From contig DASUGD010000190.1 of NCBI GenBank assembly GCA_036274195.1, positions 1 to 64,000 on the forward strand: DNA of 64,000 nucleotides. The letters run 5' to 3'. Shown in pieces: positions 40,624 through 49,366 of this stretch. The notes under the pieces are model-generated. The model was not told the origin of the DNA. It was given only the letters and a program-made list of their open reading frames with translations, and did not search any database. Every line of letters starts with the position of its first letter. Within the stretch, counting starts at the first letter, position 1. Source of the DNA: JAJKIV01 sp036274195. GTDB lineage: Bacteria > Gemmatimonadota > Gemmatimonadetes > Gemmatimonadales > Gemmatimonadaceae. Position numbers and translations under genes: made by a program.

Positions 40624-41240
40624 CGCCTCGCCCTGAGCATCGCGTGGTCGAGTACATCCCGACCTCACAGGAGGGATGGGTTGCGACGAAGCTCGAGTTT
40701 CTCGTGAACTGGGGTCGCGCGAACTCGCTATGGCCAATGCCTTTCGGGACGGCCTGCTGTGCCATCGAGTTCATGGCGACCGCCGCGAGTCGGTTCGATC
40801 TCGCGCGGTTCGGCATGGAGCGCATGAGCTTTTCGCCGCGTCAGGCAGACGTGCTGATCTGCGCCGGCCGTGTGCCGTTCAAGCTCGCCCCGGTCATTCG
40901 CCGGATCTGGCAGCAGATGCCGCAGCCGAAGTGGGCGATAGCCATGGGCGCGTGCGCGTCCAGCGGCAACATCTTCGACAACTACGCCGTGGTGCAGGGC
41001 ATTGATACGATCATTCCGGTGGATGTGTACGTGCCGGGATGCCCGCCGCGCCCGGAGGGTCTCATGTACGGCATCGGGCTGCTCCAGCAGAAGGTGATGC
41101 GCGAGCGCATGAAGGACCAAACGATCCGCGCCGAGATGGAGCCGGACCCGAAGAGCAAGCTGTACATCCCGCCGCCGGTCATCGACGAGCTTTCCGAGCC
41201 GTTCGGCAACTCCGTTCACCAGACACGGTCGGGCTTGTGA
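40614..41240 (+). CDS. nuoB: NADH-quinone oxidoreductase subunit B
   Basis: Carries the terminal cluster N2 next to the quinone site. The 208-residue protein has the tandem Cys in FGTACCAIEFMATAASRFDLARFG, MGACASSGN and VPGCPPRPEGLMYG. The GTG at 40614 overlaps the end of nuoA by 10 bases and has AAGGGAG seven bases upstream. A C-terminal tail of about 30 residues is variable. Confidence 0.96.
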   Translation: MGLTPRPEHRVVEYIPTSQEGWVATKLEFLVNWGRANSLWPMPFGTACCAIEFMATAASRFDLARFGMERMSFSPRQADVLICAGRVPFKLAPVIRRIWQQMPQPKWAIAMGACASSGNIFDNYAVVQGIDTIIPVDVYVPGCPPRPEGLMYGIGLLQQKVMRERMKDQTIRAEMEPDPKSKLYIPPPVIDELSEPFGNSVHQTRSGL

Positions 41241-41941
41241 GCGACGGGTTCGAGATTCAGTACGCGGGCAGCGCCCTCGGCAACGCAGCACCAGCCCCGG
41301 TCACGCCGCGCAACGTTCCCAACCGCGGCGGAGAAGAGAACCCATCGGCTGCCGCGCTGCGCCAGCAGTTCGGCGACGCGATCGAGCGTGTCGACGTCGT
41401 GTGGGGTGTGACCAACGTGTACGTGCGGCCCGAGCGCGTCCTCGACATCGTGCGCTGGCTGCACGACGACAGCACGCAGCGGTACGACTACCTCTCCGAT
41501 GTGACGGCGGTCGAGTATCGGGATCTCGAAGCTCCGATCGAGGTCGTGTGGCACCTTCGGTCGCTTCCGTTTCGGCGGGAGCTCCGCCTCAAGGCGCAGC
41601 TTCCGAAAGGCAAGCCGCTCGAGATCGCGAGCGTCTGGTCGATCTACAAGGGTGCCGACTGGCTCGAGCGGGAATGCTTCGACATGTTCGGCATCCGGTT
41701 CATCGGGCACCCCGATCTGCGCCGCATTCTCATGTGGGAGCAGTACCGCGAGGGCTTCCCGCTCCGCAAGGACTTCCCGCTGCGCGGGCGATTCAGCCGC
41801 GCGGAGCAGCTGCGCCAGGCGCTCGCCGCGAACCCCGAAGCGCGCTACTCGATGGAGGAGCTCTCCATCGCCGACGCGTTCGAGGATCTGCCGACCGACA
41901 TGCGCAAGCGCCTCAAGGGCGGCGAGCGCACAGGAGAATAG
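41237..41941 (+). CDS. nuoC: NADH-quinone oxidoreductase subunit C
   Basis: 30-kDa peripheral-arm subunit. The 234-residue protein has an N-terminal Ala/Pro-rich extension (~50 residues), then the family core VDVVWGVTNVYVRPERV ... and the signature ASVWSIYKGADWLERECFDMFGI with HPDLRRILMWEQYREGFPLRKDFPL. GTG start overlaps nuoB (GTGA). It is separate from nuoD. Confidence 0.95.
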   Translation: MSDGFEIQYAGSALGNAAPAPVTPRNVPNRGGEENPSAAALRQQFGDAIERVDVVWGVTNVYVRPERVLDIVRWLHDDSTQRYDYLSDVTAVEYRDLEAPIEVVWHLRSLPFRRELRLKAQLPKGKPLEIASVWSIYKGADWLERECFDMFGIRFIGHPDLRRILMWEQYREGFPLRKDFPLRGRFSRAEQLRQALAANPEARYSMEELSIADAFEDLPTDMRKRLKGGERTGE

Positions 41942-41943
41942 CC

Positions 41944-43257
41944 GTGGCCACGCAGAAGCGGACGGTCGAAGTCGCGCTCTCGACGACCGGGGTGGACGCA
42001 CAGGGACGGCCGCAGCGCGTCCCGCTCGTCATCGCGGATGACGGTTCGCCGGTTGCCGTCGAGGCGCCGCCGATGGTGGAGCCGGATCTCGCCGGCGAGC
42101 ACATGCTGATCAACATCGGGCCGCAGCATCCGGCGACGCATGGTGTGCTCCGCCTGGTGCTCGAGCTCGATGGCGAAACGGTCGTGCGCTGCATCCCCCA
42201 CATCGGCTACCTGCACTGCGGGTTCGAGAAGCTCGGCGAGTATCGGCAGTACAACCAGATTCTCCCGCTCACCGATCGCGAAGACTACCTCAACGCGATG
42301 GGCAACAACGTCGGTTGCGTGATGAGCGCGGAGCGGTTGTTCGGCATCGAGATCACCGAGCGCTGCAAGGTGTTGCGCGTCATCGCGTGTGAGCTGTCGC
42401 GGATCGCGTCGCACCTCGTGTGGGTGGGCACGACGTGCATCGACATCGGGGCGTTCACGCCGTTCCTCTGGGCGTTCCAGGAGCGCGAGCGCATCTACGA
42501 CCTGATCGAGAAGTGGGTGGGCGCGCGCCTGACGCCGACGATCACGCGGGTGGGCGGCCTCGCCGCCGACATCCCCGATGGCTGGATGGCCGACCTTCGC
42601 AACTTCACGGACACGTTCCCGCACACGGTCGACGAGATCGACGAGATGCTGACGAAGAACGGCATCTGGGTCGGCCGGACCATTGGTCTCGGCGTGATGA
42701 CGCCGGAGGAGGCGACGAACTGGGGACTCTCGGGTCCGATGCTTCGCGCCTCGGGCGTCGCCTACGACGTGCGGAAGGACTTCCCGTACTACGACTACGA
42801 GACGTACGACTTCGACGTCCCGGTCGGCACGAACGGGGATGTCTACGACCGCTACCTCGTTCGCATGGAGGAGCTGCGGCAGTCGGTGCGCATCATCGAG
42901 CAGGCCGCGAAGCGGTTGCCGGACGGGCCGATCAACGTCGACGACCCGCGGGTGATCCTGCCTAACAAGTCGAAGGCCACGAGCGAGATGGAGTCGATGA
43001 TCCATCACTTCAAGCTCGTGATGGAGGGCCCGCGTCCGCCGCTCGGCGAAGCGTATGTGGCCATGGAGAGCCCCAAGGGCGAGAAGGGCTACTACATGGT
43101 CTCCGACGGCACGTCCAAGCCGGTGCGCTGGCGCATCCGTCCGCCATCGTTCGTCAACTTGGCCGCGATTCCGAAGATGGTCGAGGGACACCTCTTGTCC
43201 GACGTCATCGCGATCAACGCCAGCATCGACATCGTCATGGGAGAGATCGACCGCTGA
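41944..43257 (+). CDS. nuoD: NADH-quinone oxidoreductase subunit D
   Basis: 49-kDa subunit forming the quinone-binding pocket with NuoB. The 437-residue protein has the quinone-site motif NIGPQHPATHGVLRLVLELDGE, then PHIGYLHCGFEKLGE, ITRVGGLAADIPDGW, and ends RPPSFVNLAAIPKMVEGHLLSDVIAI with MGEIDR. It has a ~50-residue N-terminal extension. It starts at GTG 41944, two bases after nuoC. Confidence 0.96.
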   Translation: MATQKRTVEVALSTTGVDAQGRPQRVPLVIADDGSPVAVEAPPMVEPDLAGEHMLINIGPQHPATHGVLRLVLELDGETVVRCIPHIGYLHCGFEKLGEYRQYNQILPLTDREDYLNAMGNNVGCVMSAERLFGIEITERCKVLRVIACELSRIASHLVWVGTTCIDIGAFTPFLWAFQERERIYDLIEKWVGARLTPTITRVGGLAADIPDGWMADLRNFTDTFPHTVDEIDEMLTKNGIWVGRTIGLGVMTPEEATNWGLSGPMLRASGVAYDVRKDFPYYDYETYDFDVPVGTNGDVYDRYLVRMEELRQSVRIIEQAAKRLPDGPINVDDPRVILPNKSKATSEMESMIHHFKLVMEGPRPPLGEAYVAMESPKGEKGYYMVSDGTSKPVRWRIRPPSFVNLAAIPKMVEGHLLSDVIAINASIDIVMGEIDR

Positions 43258-43817
43258 TGGCCATTTCCAAGGAGATGGGCGGCACGCACGCCGAGTCTCA
43301 TGCCACGCACGGCAGTGCCGAGCACGCGCACGGCGAGCCGCACGAGCCGGTGTTCGTCGGCGAGCGGCGCAAACAGCTCGACGAGCTCCTCACGCGATAC
43401 CCGACGAAGATGGCGGCGCTGCTGCCGGCGCTCTGGATGCTGCAGGAGGACCGCGGCTGGGTGAGCGAGGCGGGAATGGCGGAGGTGGCCGAGGTGCTGT
43501 CCCTGACGCCGGCGTACGTGAAGGGCGTGGTGACGTTCTACACCATGTACCACCAGCACCCGGTGGGAAAGTACTTCATCCAGGTCTGCACGACGTCGCC
43601 CTGCAACGTGTGCGGCGCCGAGGATGTGGTGAACGCGTTCCTGAAGCACACGAAGTGCGGTGAGCTCGGCGTCACGTCCGAGGACGGCCGGTTCACCGTG
43701 ATCGAGGTCGAGTGCCTTGGCGCCTGCGGCTTCGCGACGCCGGTGATGATCAATTCCGACTTCATTGAGTCGGTGACTCCGGAGAAAGTGCCGGACCTTA
43801 TCTCCAAGCTGACCTAA
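43257..43817 (+). CDS. nuoE: NADH-quinone oxidoreductase subunit E
   Basis: 24-kDa thioredoxin-fold subunit with [2Fe-2S] cluster N1a. The 186-residue protein has the four ligands in CTTSPCNVCGA and CLGACGFATPV. The first 30 residues contain six His (residues 11, 15, 18, 23, 25, 29), an extension absent from E. coli NuoE. Its ATG overlaps the nuoD stop. Confidence 0.95.
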   Translation: MAISKEMGGTHAESHATHGSAEHAHGEPHEPVFVGERRKQLDELLTRYPTKMAALLPALWMLQEDRGWVSEAGMAEVAEVLSLTPAYVKGVVTFYTMYHQHPVGKYFIQVCTTSPCNVCGAEDVVNAFLKHTKCGELGVTSEDGRFTVIEVECLGACGFATPVMINSDFIESVTPEKVPDLISKLT

Positions 43818-43827
43818 GCCAGGTATC

Positions 43828-45144
43828 ATGGGATACCCGCACGCCCCGCACCCGCGGGAGACGCTCGTTCTCTCGAAGTACTTCGGCGACCGCGATGCCA
43901 TTGGCCTCGACGGCTGGCGCAAGCGCGGCGGCTACGTCGCGCTCGAGAGGGCGTTAGGCATGACGCCCGCGGAGATCGTCACCATCGTGAAGGACTCGGG
44001 GCTCCGCGGCCGCGGCGGCGCCGGCTTCCCGACGGGCCTCAAGTGGTCGTTCATGAAGCCGGGCGACGGCAAGCCGCACTACCTGTGCTGCAACGCCGAC
44101 GAATCCGAGCCGGGCACGTTCAAGGACCGCGAGATCATGCGCTGGACGCCGCACGCGCTCATCGAGGGATGCGCGATCGGCTCCTACGCCATCGGGGCCG
44201 AGACCTGCTACATCTACATCCGCGGCGAGTTCACGGAACCGCTGGAGCGGATGGAGGTGGCCGTGCGCGAGGCGCGCGCCGCGGGGGTCATCGGGCCTAA
44301 CGCGATGGGCACCGGCAAGCGCGTGGACGTCTGGGTGCACAAGGGCGCCGGTGCGTACATCTGCGGCGAAGAAACGGCCCTCATGAACTCGCTCGAGGGG
44401 CGGCGCGGCAACCCGCGCATCAAGCCGCCGTTCCCGGCCGTCGCCGGCGTGTTCGGGCAACCGACGACGATCAACAACGTCGAGACGCTGGCGGCGGTGC
44501 CACACATCCTGAACAACGGCGCCGACTGGTACAAGAAGATGGCGCGGCCCGACAACCCGAAGAGCACCGGCACCAAGCTGTGGTCGGTCTGCGGGAACAT
44601 TGCGCGCCCCGGCAATTACGAGGTCGAGATGGGATTTCCGTTCAAGGATTTCCTCTACGACCTGTGTGGCGGTCCCCCGCCGGGCCGGAAGTTCAAGGCG
44701 GTCATCCCGGGCGGCTCCTCCGTCCCCATCATGAACATGGAGGAGGCCGAAGCCGCCCTCATGGATTACGAGGGCATGGTCGCGAAGGGCTCCATGCTCG
44801 GCTCCGCGGGCTGCATCGTCATCGACGATGCCCAGTGCATGGTGAAGCAGATCGCGCGGCTCGCCCGCTTCTACGCTCACGAGAGCTGCGCCCAGTGCAC
44901 GCAGTGCCGCGAAGGCACGGCCTGGGCGACGAAGATCATGGAGCGGATCGAGGCGGGCGAGGGGACGATGGACGACCTCGGCACGCTCCTCGAGATCGGG
45001 GAGAACATGACCGGCAAGACGATCTGCGTGCTGTCGGACTCGTGCGCGGTCCCGATCGCGTCCGGCATCCAGAAGTGGCGCGACGAGTTCGAGGCGCACA
45101 TCAAGGGCAAGCGCTGTCCGTTCCGCACCGCGGCCGCGGCCTGA
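43828..45144 (+). CDS. nuoF: NADH-quinone oxidoreductase subunit F
   Basis: 51-kDa NADH- and FMN-binding subunit, entry point for electrons. The 438-residue protein has the NADH loop GLRGRGGAGFPTGLKW, FMN-binding CNADESEPGTFKDRE, GAGAYICGEETALMNSLEG, and cluster N3 Cys in ESCAQCTQCREGT plus DSCAVP. Normal length. Confidence 0.96.
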   Translation: MGYPHAPHPRETLVLSKYFGDRDAIGLDGWRKRGGYVALERALGMTPAEIVTIVKDSGLRGRGGAGFPTGLKWSFMKPGDGKPHYLCCNADESEPGTFKDREIMRWTPHALIEGCAIGSYAIGAETCYIYIRGEFTEPLERMEVAVREARAAGVIGPNAMGTGKRVDVWVHKGAGAYICGEETALMNSLEGRRGNPRIKPPFPAVAGVFGQPTTINNVETLAAVPHILNNGADWYKKMARPDNPKSTGTKLWSVCGNIARPGNYEVEMGFPFKDFLYDLCGGPPPGRKFKAVIPGGSSVPIMNMEEAEAALMDYEGMVAKGSMLGSAGCIVIDDAQCMVKQIARLARFYAHESCAQCTQCREGTAWATKIMERIEAGEGTMDDLGTLLEIGENMTGKTICVLSDSCAVPIASGIQKWRDEFEAHIKGKRCPFRTAAAA

Positions 45145-45178
45145 GGCCGCGTGCGCTCCAAAGCCTAACGACGAGTCA

Positions 45179-46750
45179 ATGGCTGACGTCAAGACGATCA
45201 ATCTGACCATCGAGGGCAGGCCGGTCGCGGTTCCGGAGGGCACGTCGCTCCTCGAGGCCGCGCGCACGGTCGGCGTGCTCATCCCGCACTACTGCTACCA
45301 CCCAGGGCTCCCGGTGGCCGGCGTATGCCGGATGTGCCTGGTCGAGGTGGAAAAGGCGCCGAAACTCGCTCCCGCGTGCGCCACGTCGGTTGCCGACGGG
45401 CAGATCGTGCACGTGCACTCCGAGAAGGCGCGCGAAGCCCGCAAGGGTGTGCTCGAGATGCTGCTCATCAACCACCCGCTCGATTGCCCGATCTGCGATC
45501 AGGCCGGTGAGTGCGAGCTGCAGGATTACACCTTCCAGGAAGGACGCAAGGACTCGCGGTACAAGGAGCCGAAGCGGTTCAACCCGATGGAGGACTTCGG
45601 CGGCGACGTCGTCTACGTCCCCAACCGGTGCATCCTCTGCACGCGTTGCGTCCGGTTCATGGACGACGTGGCGCAGGAACCGGTGCTCAACGTCAGCGAG
45701 CGCGGGGACCGCGCGTACATCGGCAAGTTCGAGGGAAAGGACCTGACGCATCCCTGGGCCGGTAACGTGGTGGAGCTCTGCCCGGTCGGCGCCCTCCTGT
45801 CGAAGGACTTTCTGAACAAGGCGCGCGCGTGGGAGCTCGATCGCACGGCGTCCATTTGCCCCAACTGCACGCAGGGCTGCAACGCCATCGTCGAGACGCG
45901 CGACAACACCGTCGTGCGCATGCGTCCGCGCGCCAACCCGGAGGTCAACGAGTATTTCCTCTGCGACGCTGGTCGGCTCGACTATCGCTGGATGAACGGC
46001 CCGAACCGCCTGGAGCTGCCGCAGGCACGCCAGAACGGCCTGCTCGCGGACGCCGACTGGGACGTCGCGTTAGGCGCCGCCGCGGCCGCCATCCGGGGCA
46101 ACCGCACGCTCGTCGTCGCATCGCCCATGCTCTCGAACGAGGCGCTGCACTTGCTGTCCCGGCTCATCCGCAAGACGGGCGGCCGTGGTGCGTTCCGCGT
46201 GGCTCGCGGCCCGGAGGCACCGCTCCCCGGCGTGAAGGATCTCGCGCTCCGCAGTGAGCGCGCCGCCAACGTGGTCGGCGCCGAAAAGCTCGGCTTCACG
46301 AAGACTGATACGCCACTCGCCGGGTTGCAGCCGACGGACGTCCTCGTCATCGCGGACCATGCGCTGACCGACGCCGAGATCGAGGCCGCGAGCCGCGCGG
46401 CCGCGGTCGTCGTGATCGGCACCACGCTGCCCGCGAGCCTCGCCAACATCGCGGCGGTGCTTCCCATTGCCAACTTCGCCGAGGAGGAGGGCACGTTCAC
46501 GAACCTCCGCGGCAGAGTGCAACGATTCCTGCAGGCCAAGGCAGCCCCCGGCCTCGCACGCCCCAGCGGGTTCGTGCTGTCCGATCTGCTCGGAGCGTTA
46601 GGCGAGTCGGCCAACTACTTCCTCCCGGCCGACGTGTTCGCGGCGCTCGCGGCGAGCCACGCCGAGTTCGCCGGTCTGACCTACGATCGCATCGGGCTGC
46701 GCGGACTCCCGGTAATCAACGCCCCGCAGCCGGCAGGAGCGGCCCAGTGA
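45179..46750 (+). CDS. nuoG: NADH-quinone oxidoreductase subunit G, short form
   Basis: 75-kDa peripheral subunit with several Fe-S clusters. The 523-residue protein has the [2Fe-2S] set CYHPGLPVAGVCRMC with later C in ACAT, the His-ligated site HPLDCPICDQAGECELQD, and the CILCTRCVRFMDDV cluster, then CPNCTQGCNAIVETRDNTV (extra N7-type or related Cys) and a shortened molybdopterin-like domain. It is about 300-400 residues shorter than E. coli NuoG, as in some other phyla. It starts 34 bases after nuoF and overlaps nuoH (GTGA). Confidence 0.93.
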   Translation: MADVKTINLTIEGRPVAVPEGTSLLEAARTVGVLIPHYCYHPGLPVAGVCRMCLVEVEKAPKLAPACATSVADGQIVHVHSEKAREARKGVLEMLLINHPLDCPICDQAGECELQDYTFQEGRKDSRYKEPKRFNPMEDFGGDVVYVPNRCILCTRCVRFMDDVAQEPVLNVSERGDRAYIGKFEGKDLTHPWAGNVVELCPVGALLSKDFLNKARAWELDRTASICPNCTQGCNAIVETRDNTVVRMRPRANPEVNEYFLCDAGRLDYRWMNGPNRLELPQARQNGLLADADWDVALGAAAAAIRGNRTLVVASPMLSNEALHLLSRLIRKTGGRGAFRVARGPEAPLPGVKDLALRSERAANVVGAEKLGFTKTDTPLAGLQPTDVLVIADHALTDAEIEAASRAAAVVVIGTTLPASLANIAAVLPIANFAEEEGTFTNLRGRVQRFLQAKAAPGLARPSGFVLSDLLGALGESANYFLPADVFAALAASHAEFAGLTYDRIGLRGLPVINAPQPAGAAQ

Positions 46751-48036
46751 TCTCGCCCCCGGTATTCGCCGCGGTCCACGTCATTCCCGACCCGCCGCTG
46801 GCGTGGTGGCCGTTCATCATCTCCACGGTCATCAAGATGATCGTGGTGTTCACGATCTACATGGTGGGCGTCGCAATGCTCACCCTGGCCGAACGCAAGA
46901 TCTCGGCATGGATCCAGGGCCGCCTGGGTCCGAATCGCGTGGGCGGAAAGCTCGGCCTGCTGCAGCCCGCGGCCGACGGCGTGAAAAACATCATGAAGGA
47001 AGAAACGCTGCCGGCCCACGTGAACAAGCCCCTGTTCACGCTCGCGCCCATGCTCGCGTTCGTTCCCGCGCTCATGGCGGCGGCCGTCATTCCGTTCGGC
47101 GCGACCTGGGACTCCCGGTGGGGACGCATCCCGATGATCGTCGCGGACCTGCCGATCGGCTTCCTGTTCATCCTGGCCATCACGTCGCTGGGCGTGTACG
47201 GCATCGTGCTCGCCGGCTGGTCGTCCAACAACAAGTACGCCCTGCTCGGCGGCCTCCGCTCGAGCGCGCAGATGGTGTCGTACGAGATCGCGATGGGCAT
47301 GTCGCTCATTCCCGTCCTGCTGCTCGCCGGCAACGTCACGCTGAACGAGATCATCGACCAACAGGCGAGCATGCACCTCTGGAACGTGCTGACGCTGACG
47401 ATCTCGTTCTTCATCTTCATGGTCGCCGCGTTCGCCGAGACGAACCGCTTGCCATTCGACCTCCCCGAAGCGGAATCGGAGCTCATCGCCGGGTATCACA
47501 CCGAGTACAGCGCGATGAAGTTCTCGATGTTCCCCATCTCCGAGTACGCCAACATGGCGACGTCGAGCGCGCTCATGGCGACGCTGTTCTTCGGCGGGTG
47601 GGACATCCCGTTCACGACGCGGGACAACACGACTGGCGTCACGTTGCCCATGACGTTGCTGTCGATCCTCATCTTTGGCGTGAAGACGGGCTTCTTCCTC
47701 TTCGTCTTCATCTGGGTCCGATGGACGCTGCCGCGCTTCCGGTATGACCAGCTCATGTCGCTCGGCTGGAAGACGATGCTTCCACTGGCGCTGGCGTACA
47801 TCGTGATCATCGCGTCGACGCTGCTCGTGCTCGATTACTTCGGTCTGCAGCGGGGATTCACCTACGGCCTCGCGATGCTCGCCGTGAATGCGGTGTGCGT
47901 CGTCATCGTGTTCTTCATTCTCGACCGCGGGCGCATCATCAGCCCCGCATACGGCCGAGCGACGCCTCAGCAGATCGCCCGGCTGCGGGCCGTCACGGCG
48001 GCACGCTCTCACCTCAGCCCCCAGTCAGGAGACTGA
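46747..48036 (+). CDS. nuoH: NADH-quinone oxidoreductase subunit H
   Basis: Membrane subunit that joins the quinone site to the proton pumps. The 429-residue protein has about eight transmembrane segments, with AERKISAWIQGRLGPNRVG (loop 1), SSAQMVSYEIAMGMSL, and the conserved FAETNRLPFDLPEAESELIAGYHTEYSAMKF motif. GTG start overlaps nuoG. Confidence 0.96.
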   Translation: MISPPVFAAVHVIPDPPLAWWPFIISTVIKMIVVFTIYMVGVAMLTLAERKISAWIQGRLGPNRVGGKLGLLQPAADGVKNIMKEETLPAHVNKPLFTLAPMLAFVPALMAAAVIPFGATWDSRWGRIPMIVADLPIGFLFILAITSLGVYGIVLAGWSSNNKYALLGGLRSSAQMVSYEIAMGMSLIPVLLLAGNVTLNEIIDQQASMHLWNVLTLTISFFIFMVAAFAETNRLPFDLPEAESELIAGYHTEYSAMKFSMFPISEYANMATSSALMATLFFGGWDIPFTTRDNTTGVTLPMTLLSILIFGVKTGFFLFVFIWVRWTLPRFRYDQLMSLGWKTMLPLALAYIVIIASTLLVLDYFGLQRGFTYGLAMLAVNAVCVVIVFFILDRGRIISPAYGRATPQQIARLRAVTAARSHLSPQSGD

Positions 48037-48530
48037 TGGCGATCAACGTGAAGGTGCTCGCACGCCCGGTGGAGGACGTCAGCTACGTGCGGGCGACGCT
48101 CAAGGGCATGGCTCGAACGCTCAAGCATCTGTTCGACCCGAAGGTGACCATTCAGTACCCGGAGCAGAAGTACGACATCTCGCGCCGATGGCGCGGGACG
48201 CACCGCATGCTCACGACCGAAACCGGGAAAGCGAAATGCGTCGCCTGCGGGCTGTGCCCCACGGTCTGCCCGTCGAACTGCATCAAGCTGGTGCCGGGTG
48301 AGGACGAGCAGGGCAACCGCTACCCGTTGGTGTTCGAGATCGACGAGTTCCGCTGCATCTTCTGCGGCTACTGCCAGGAGGTGTGTCCGGAGGAAGCGAT
48401 CCACGTCGGGCGGCACTACGAGAACTCCGAGTACAGTCGCGAGGGCTTCGTCTACGACCTCGAGCGGTTGACGGCCCAGACGCACCCCGTGAGTGAGATG
48501 TGGGACCCCGCCGATCCCAAGGGCGAATAG
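48036..48530 (+). CDS. nuoI: NADH-quinone oxidoreductase subunit I
   Basis: Ferredoxin-like subunit with clusters N6a and N6b. The 164-residue protein has CVACGLCPTVCPSNC and CIFCGYCQEVCPEEA, each giving the classic CxxCxxCxxxC ligand set. Its ATG overlaps the nuoH stop. Confidence 0.96.
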   Translation: MAINVKVLARPVEDVSYVRATLKGMARTLKHLFDPKVTIQYPEQKYDISRRWRGTHRMLTTETGKAKCVACGLCPTVCPSNCIKLVPGEDEQGNRYPLVFEIDEFRCIFCGYCQEVCPEEAIHVGRHYENSEYSREGFVYDLERLTAQTHPVSEMWDPADPKGE

Positions 48531-48540
48531 CCGCGGACTC

Positions 48541-49083
48541 ATGCCGAACTTTTTCTACCAGTTCAACTTCTACCTGTTCGGGCTGATCGCGATCGCCTCG
48601 GCGATCGCGTTCGTGACCCGCAAGAGTCCCGTCGCGGCAGCGCTGTGGTTGGTCAACACGATGTTCTGCCTCGCGGCGCTCTACATCATGCTCGAGGCCC
48701 AATTCATCGGGATCATCCAGGTGCTCGTCTACGCCGGCGCGATCATGGTGGTGTTCCTGTTCGTCGTCATGCTGCTGAACCTCGGGCAGCCAACGGAGAT
48801 CGCCGACATACGAGGAAGGTGGGGCAAGCTCGCGGCGGCGTTCCTCGGCCTCGCGCTTCTGGCGCAGGTGGCGGCACTCGTCGGCAAGCGCATGCCCGAG
48901 CCGTTCATCCCGGGCACCGGCTACGACGCGCAGGCGGTTCGCGATCTCGGCGCCGTGGGTAGCGTCGCGCAGCCACTGTTCAACGAGTATCTCCTGGCGT
49001 TCGAGCTGACGAGCATCCTCCTGCTCGTCGCCATCGTTGGCGCGGTGGTGATCGGGCGCAGGAGGCAAATCGATGCTCGCTGA
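48541..49083 (+). CDS. nuoJ: NADH-quinone oxidoreductase subunit J
   Basis: Membrane subunit with five transmembrane segments. The 180-residue protein has IIQVLVYAGAIMVVFLFVVMLLNL, the family-typical helix with conserved G and M, and a final helix near residue 155-175. It overlaps nuoK by 11 bases. Confidence 0.94.
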   Translation: MPNFFYQFNFYLFGLIAIASAIAFVTRKSPVAAALWLVNTMFCLAALYIMLEAQFIGIIQVLVYAGAIMVVFLFVVMLLNLGQPTEIADIRGRWGKLAAAFLGLALLAQVAALVGKRMPEPFIPGTGYDAQAVRDLGAVGSVAQPLFNEYLLAFELTSILLLVAIVGAVVIGRRRQIDAR

Positions 49084-49366
49084 GTCCCTCGCGCTGTCCG
49101 CGGTCCTGTTCTCGATCGGTGCGATCGGCGTGCTGACCCGTCGCAACGCGATCGTGATCTTCATGTGTGTGGAGCTCATGCTGAACGCGGTGAACCTGAC
49201 CTTCGTCGCGCTGAGCAAGGTGTACGGGATGGCGGGGCAGGTGTTCGTGGTGTTCGTCATGACGGTCGCCGCCGCCGAGGCGGCGGTCGGGCTCGCGATC
49301 ATCATCGCGATCTTCCGGCACAAGCAGACGGTCAATCTCGAGAACATCAACCTGCTGAAAGGCTAA
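49073..49366 (+). CDS. nuoK: NADH-quinone oxidoreductase subunit K
   Basis: Small MrpC-like subunit with three transmembrane segments. The 97-residue protein has the conserved Glu in IFMCVELMLNAVNLTFVAL (helix 2) and in VAAAEAAVGLAIIIAIF (helix 3). Its stop overlaps the nuoL start (TAATG). Confidence 0.95.
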   Translation: MLAESLALSAVLFSIGAIGVLTRRNAIVIFMCVELMLNAVNLTFVALSKVYGMAGQVFVVFVMTVAAAEAAVGLAIIIAIFRHKQTVNLENINLLKG

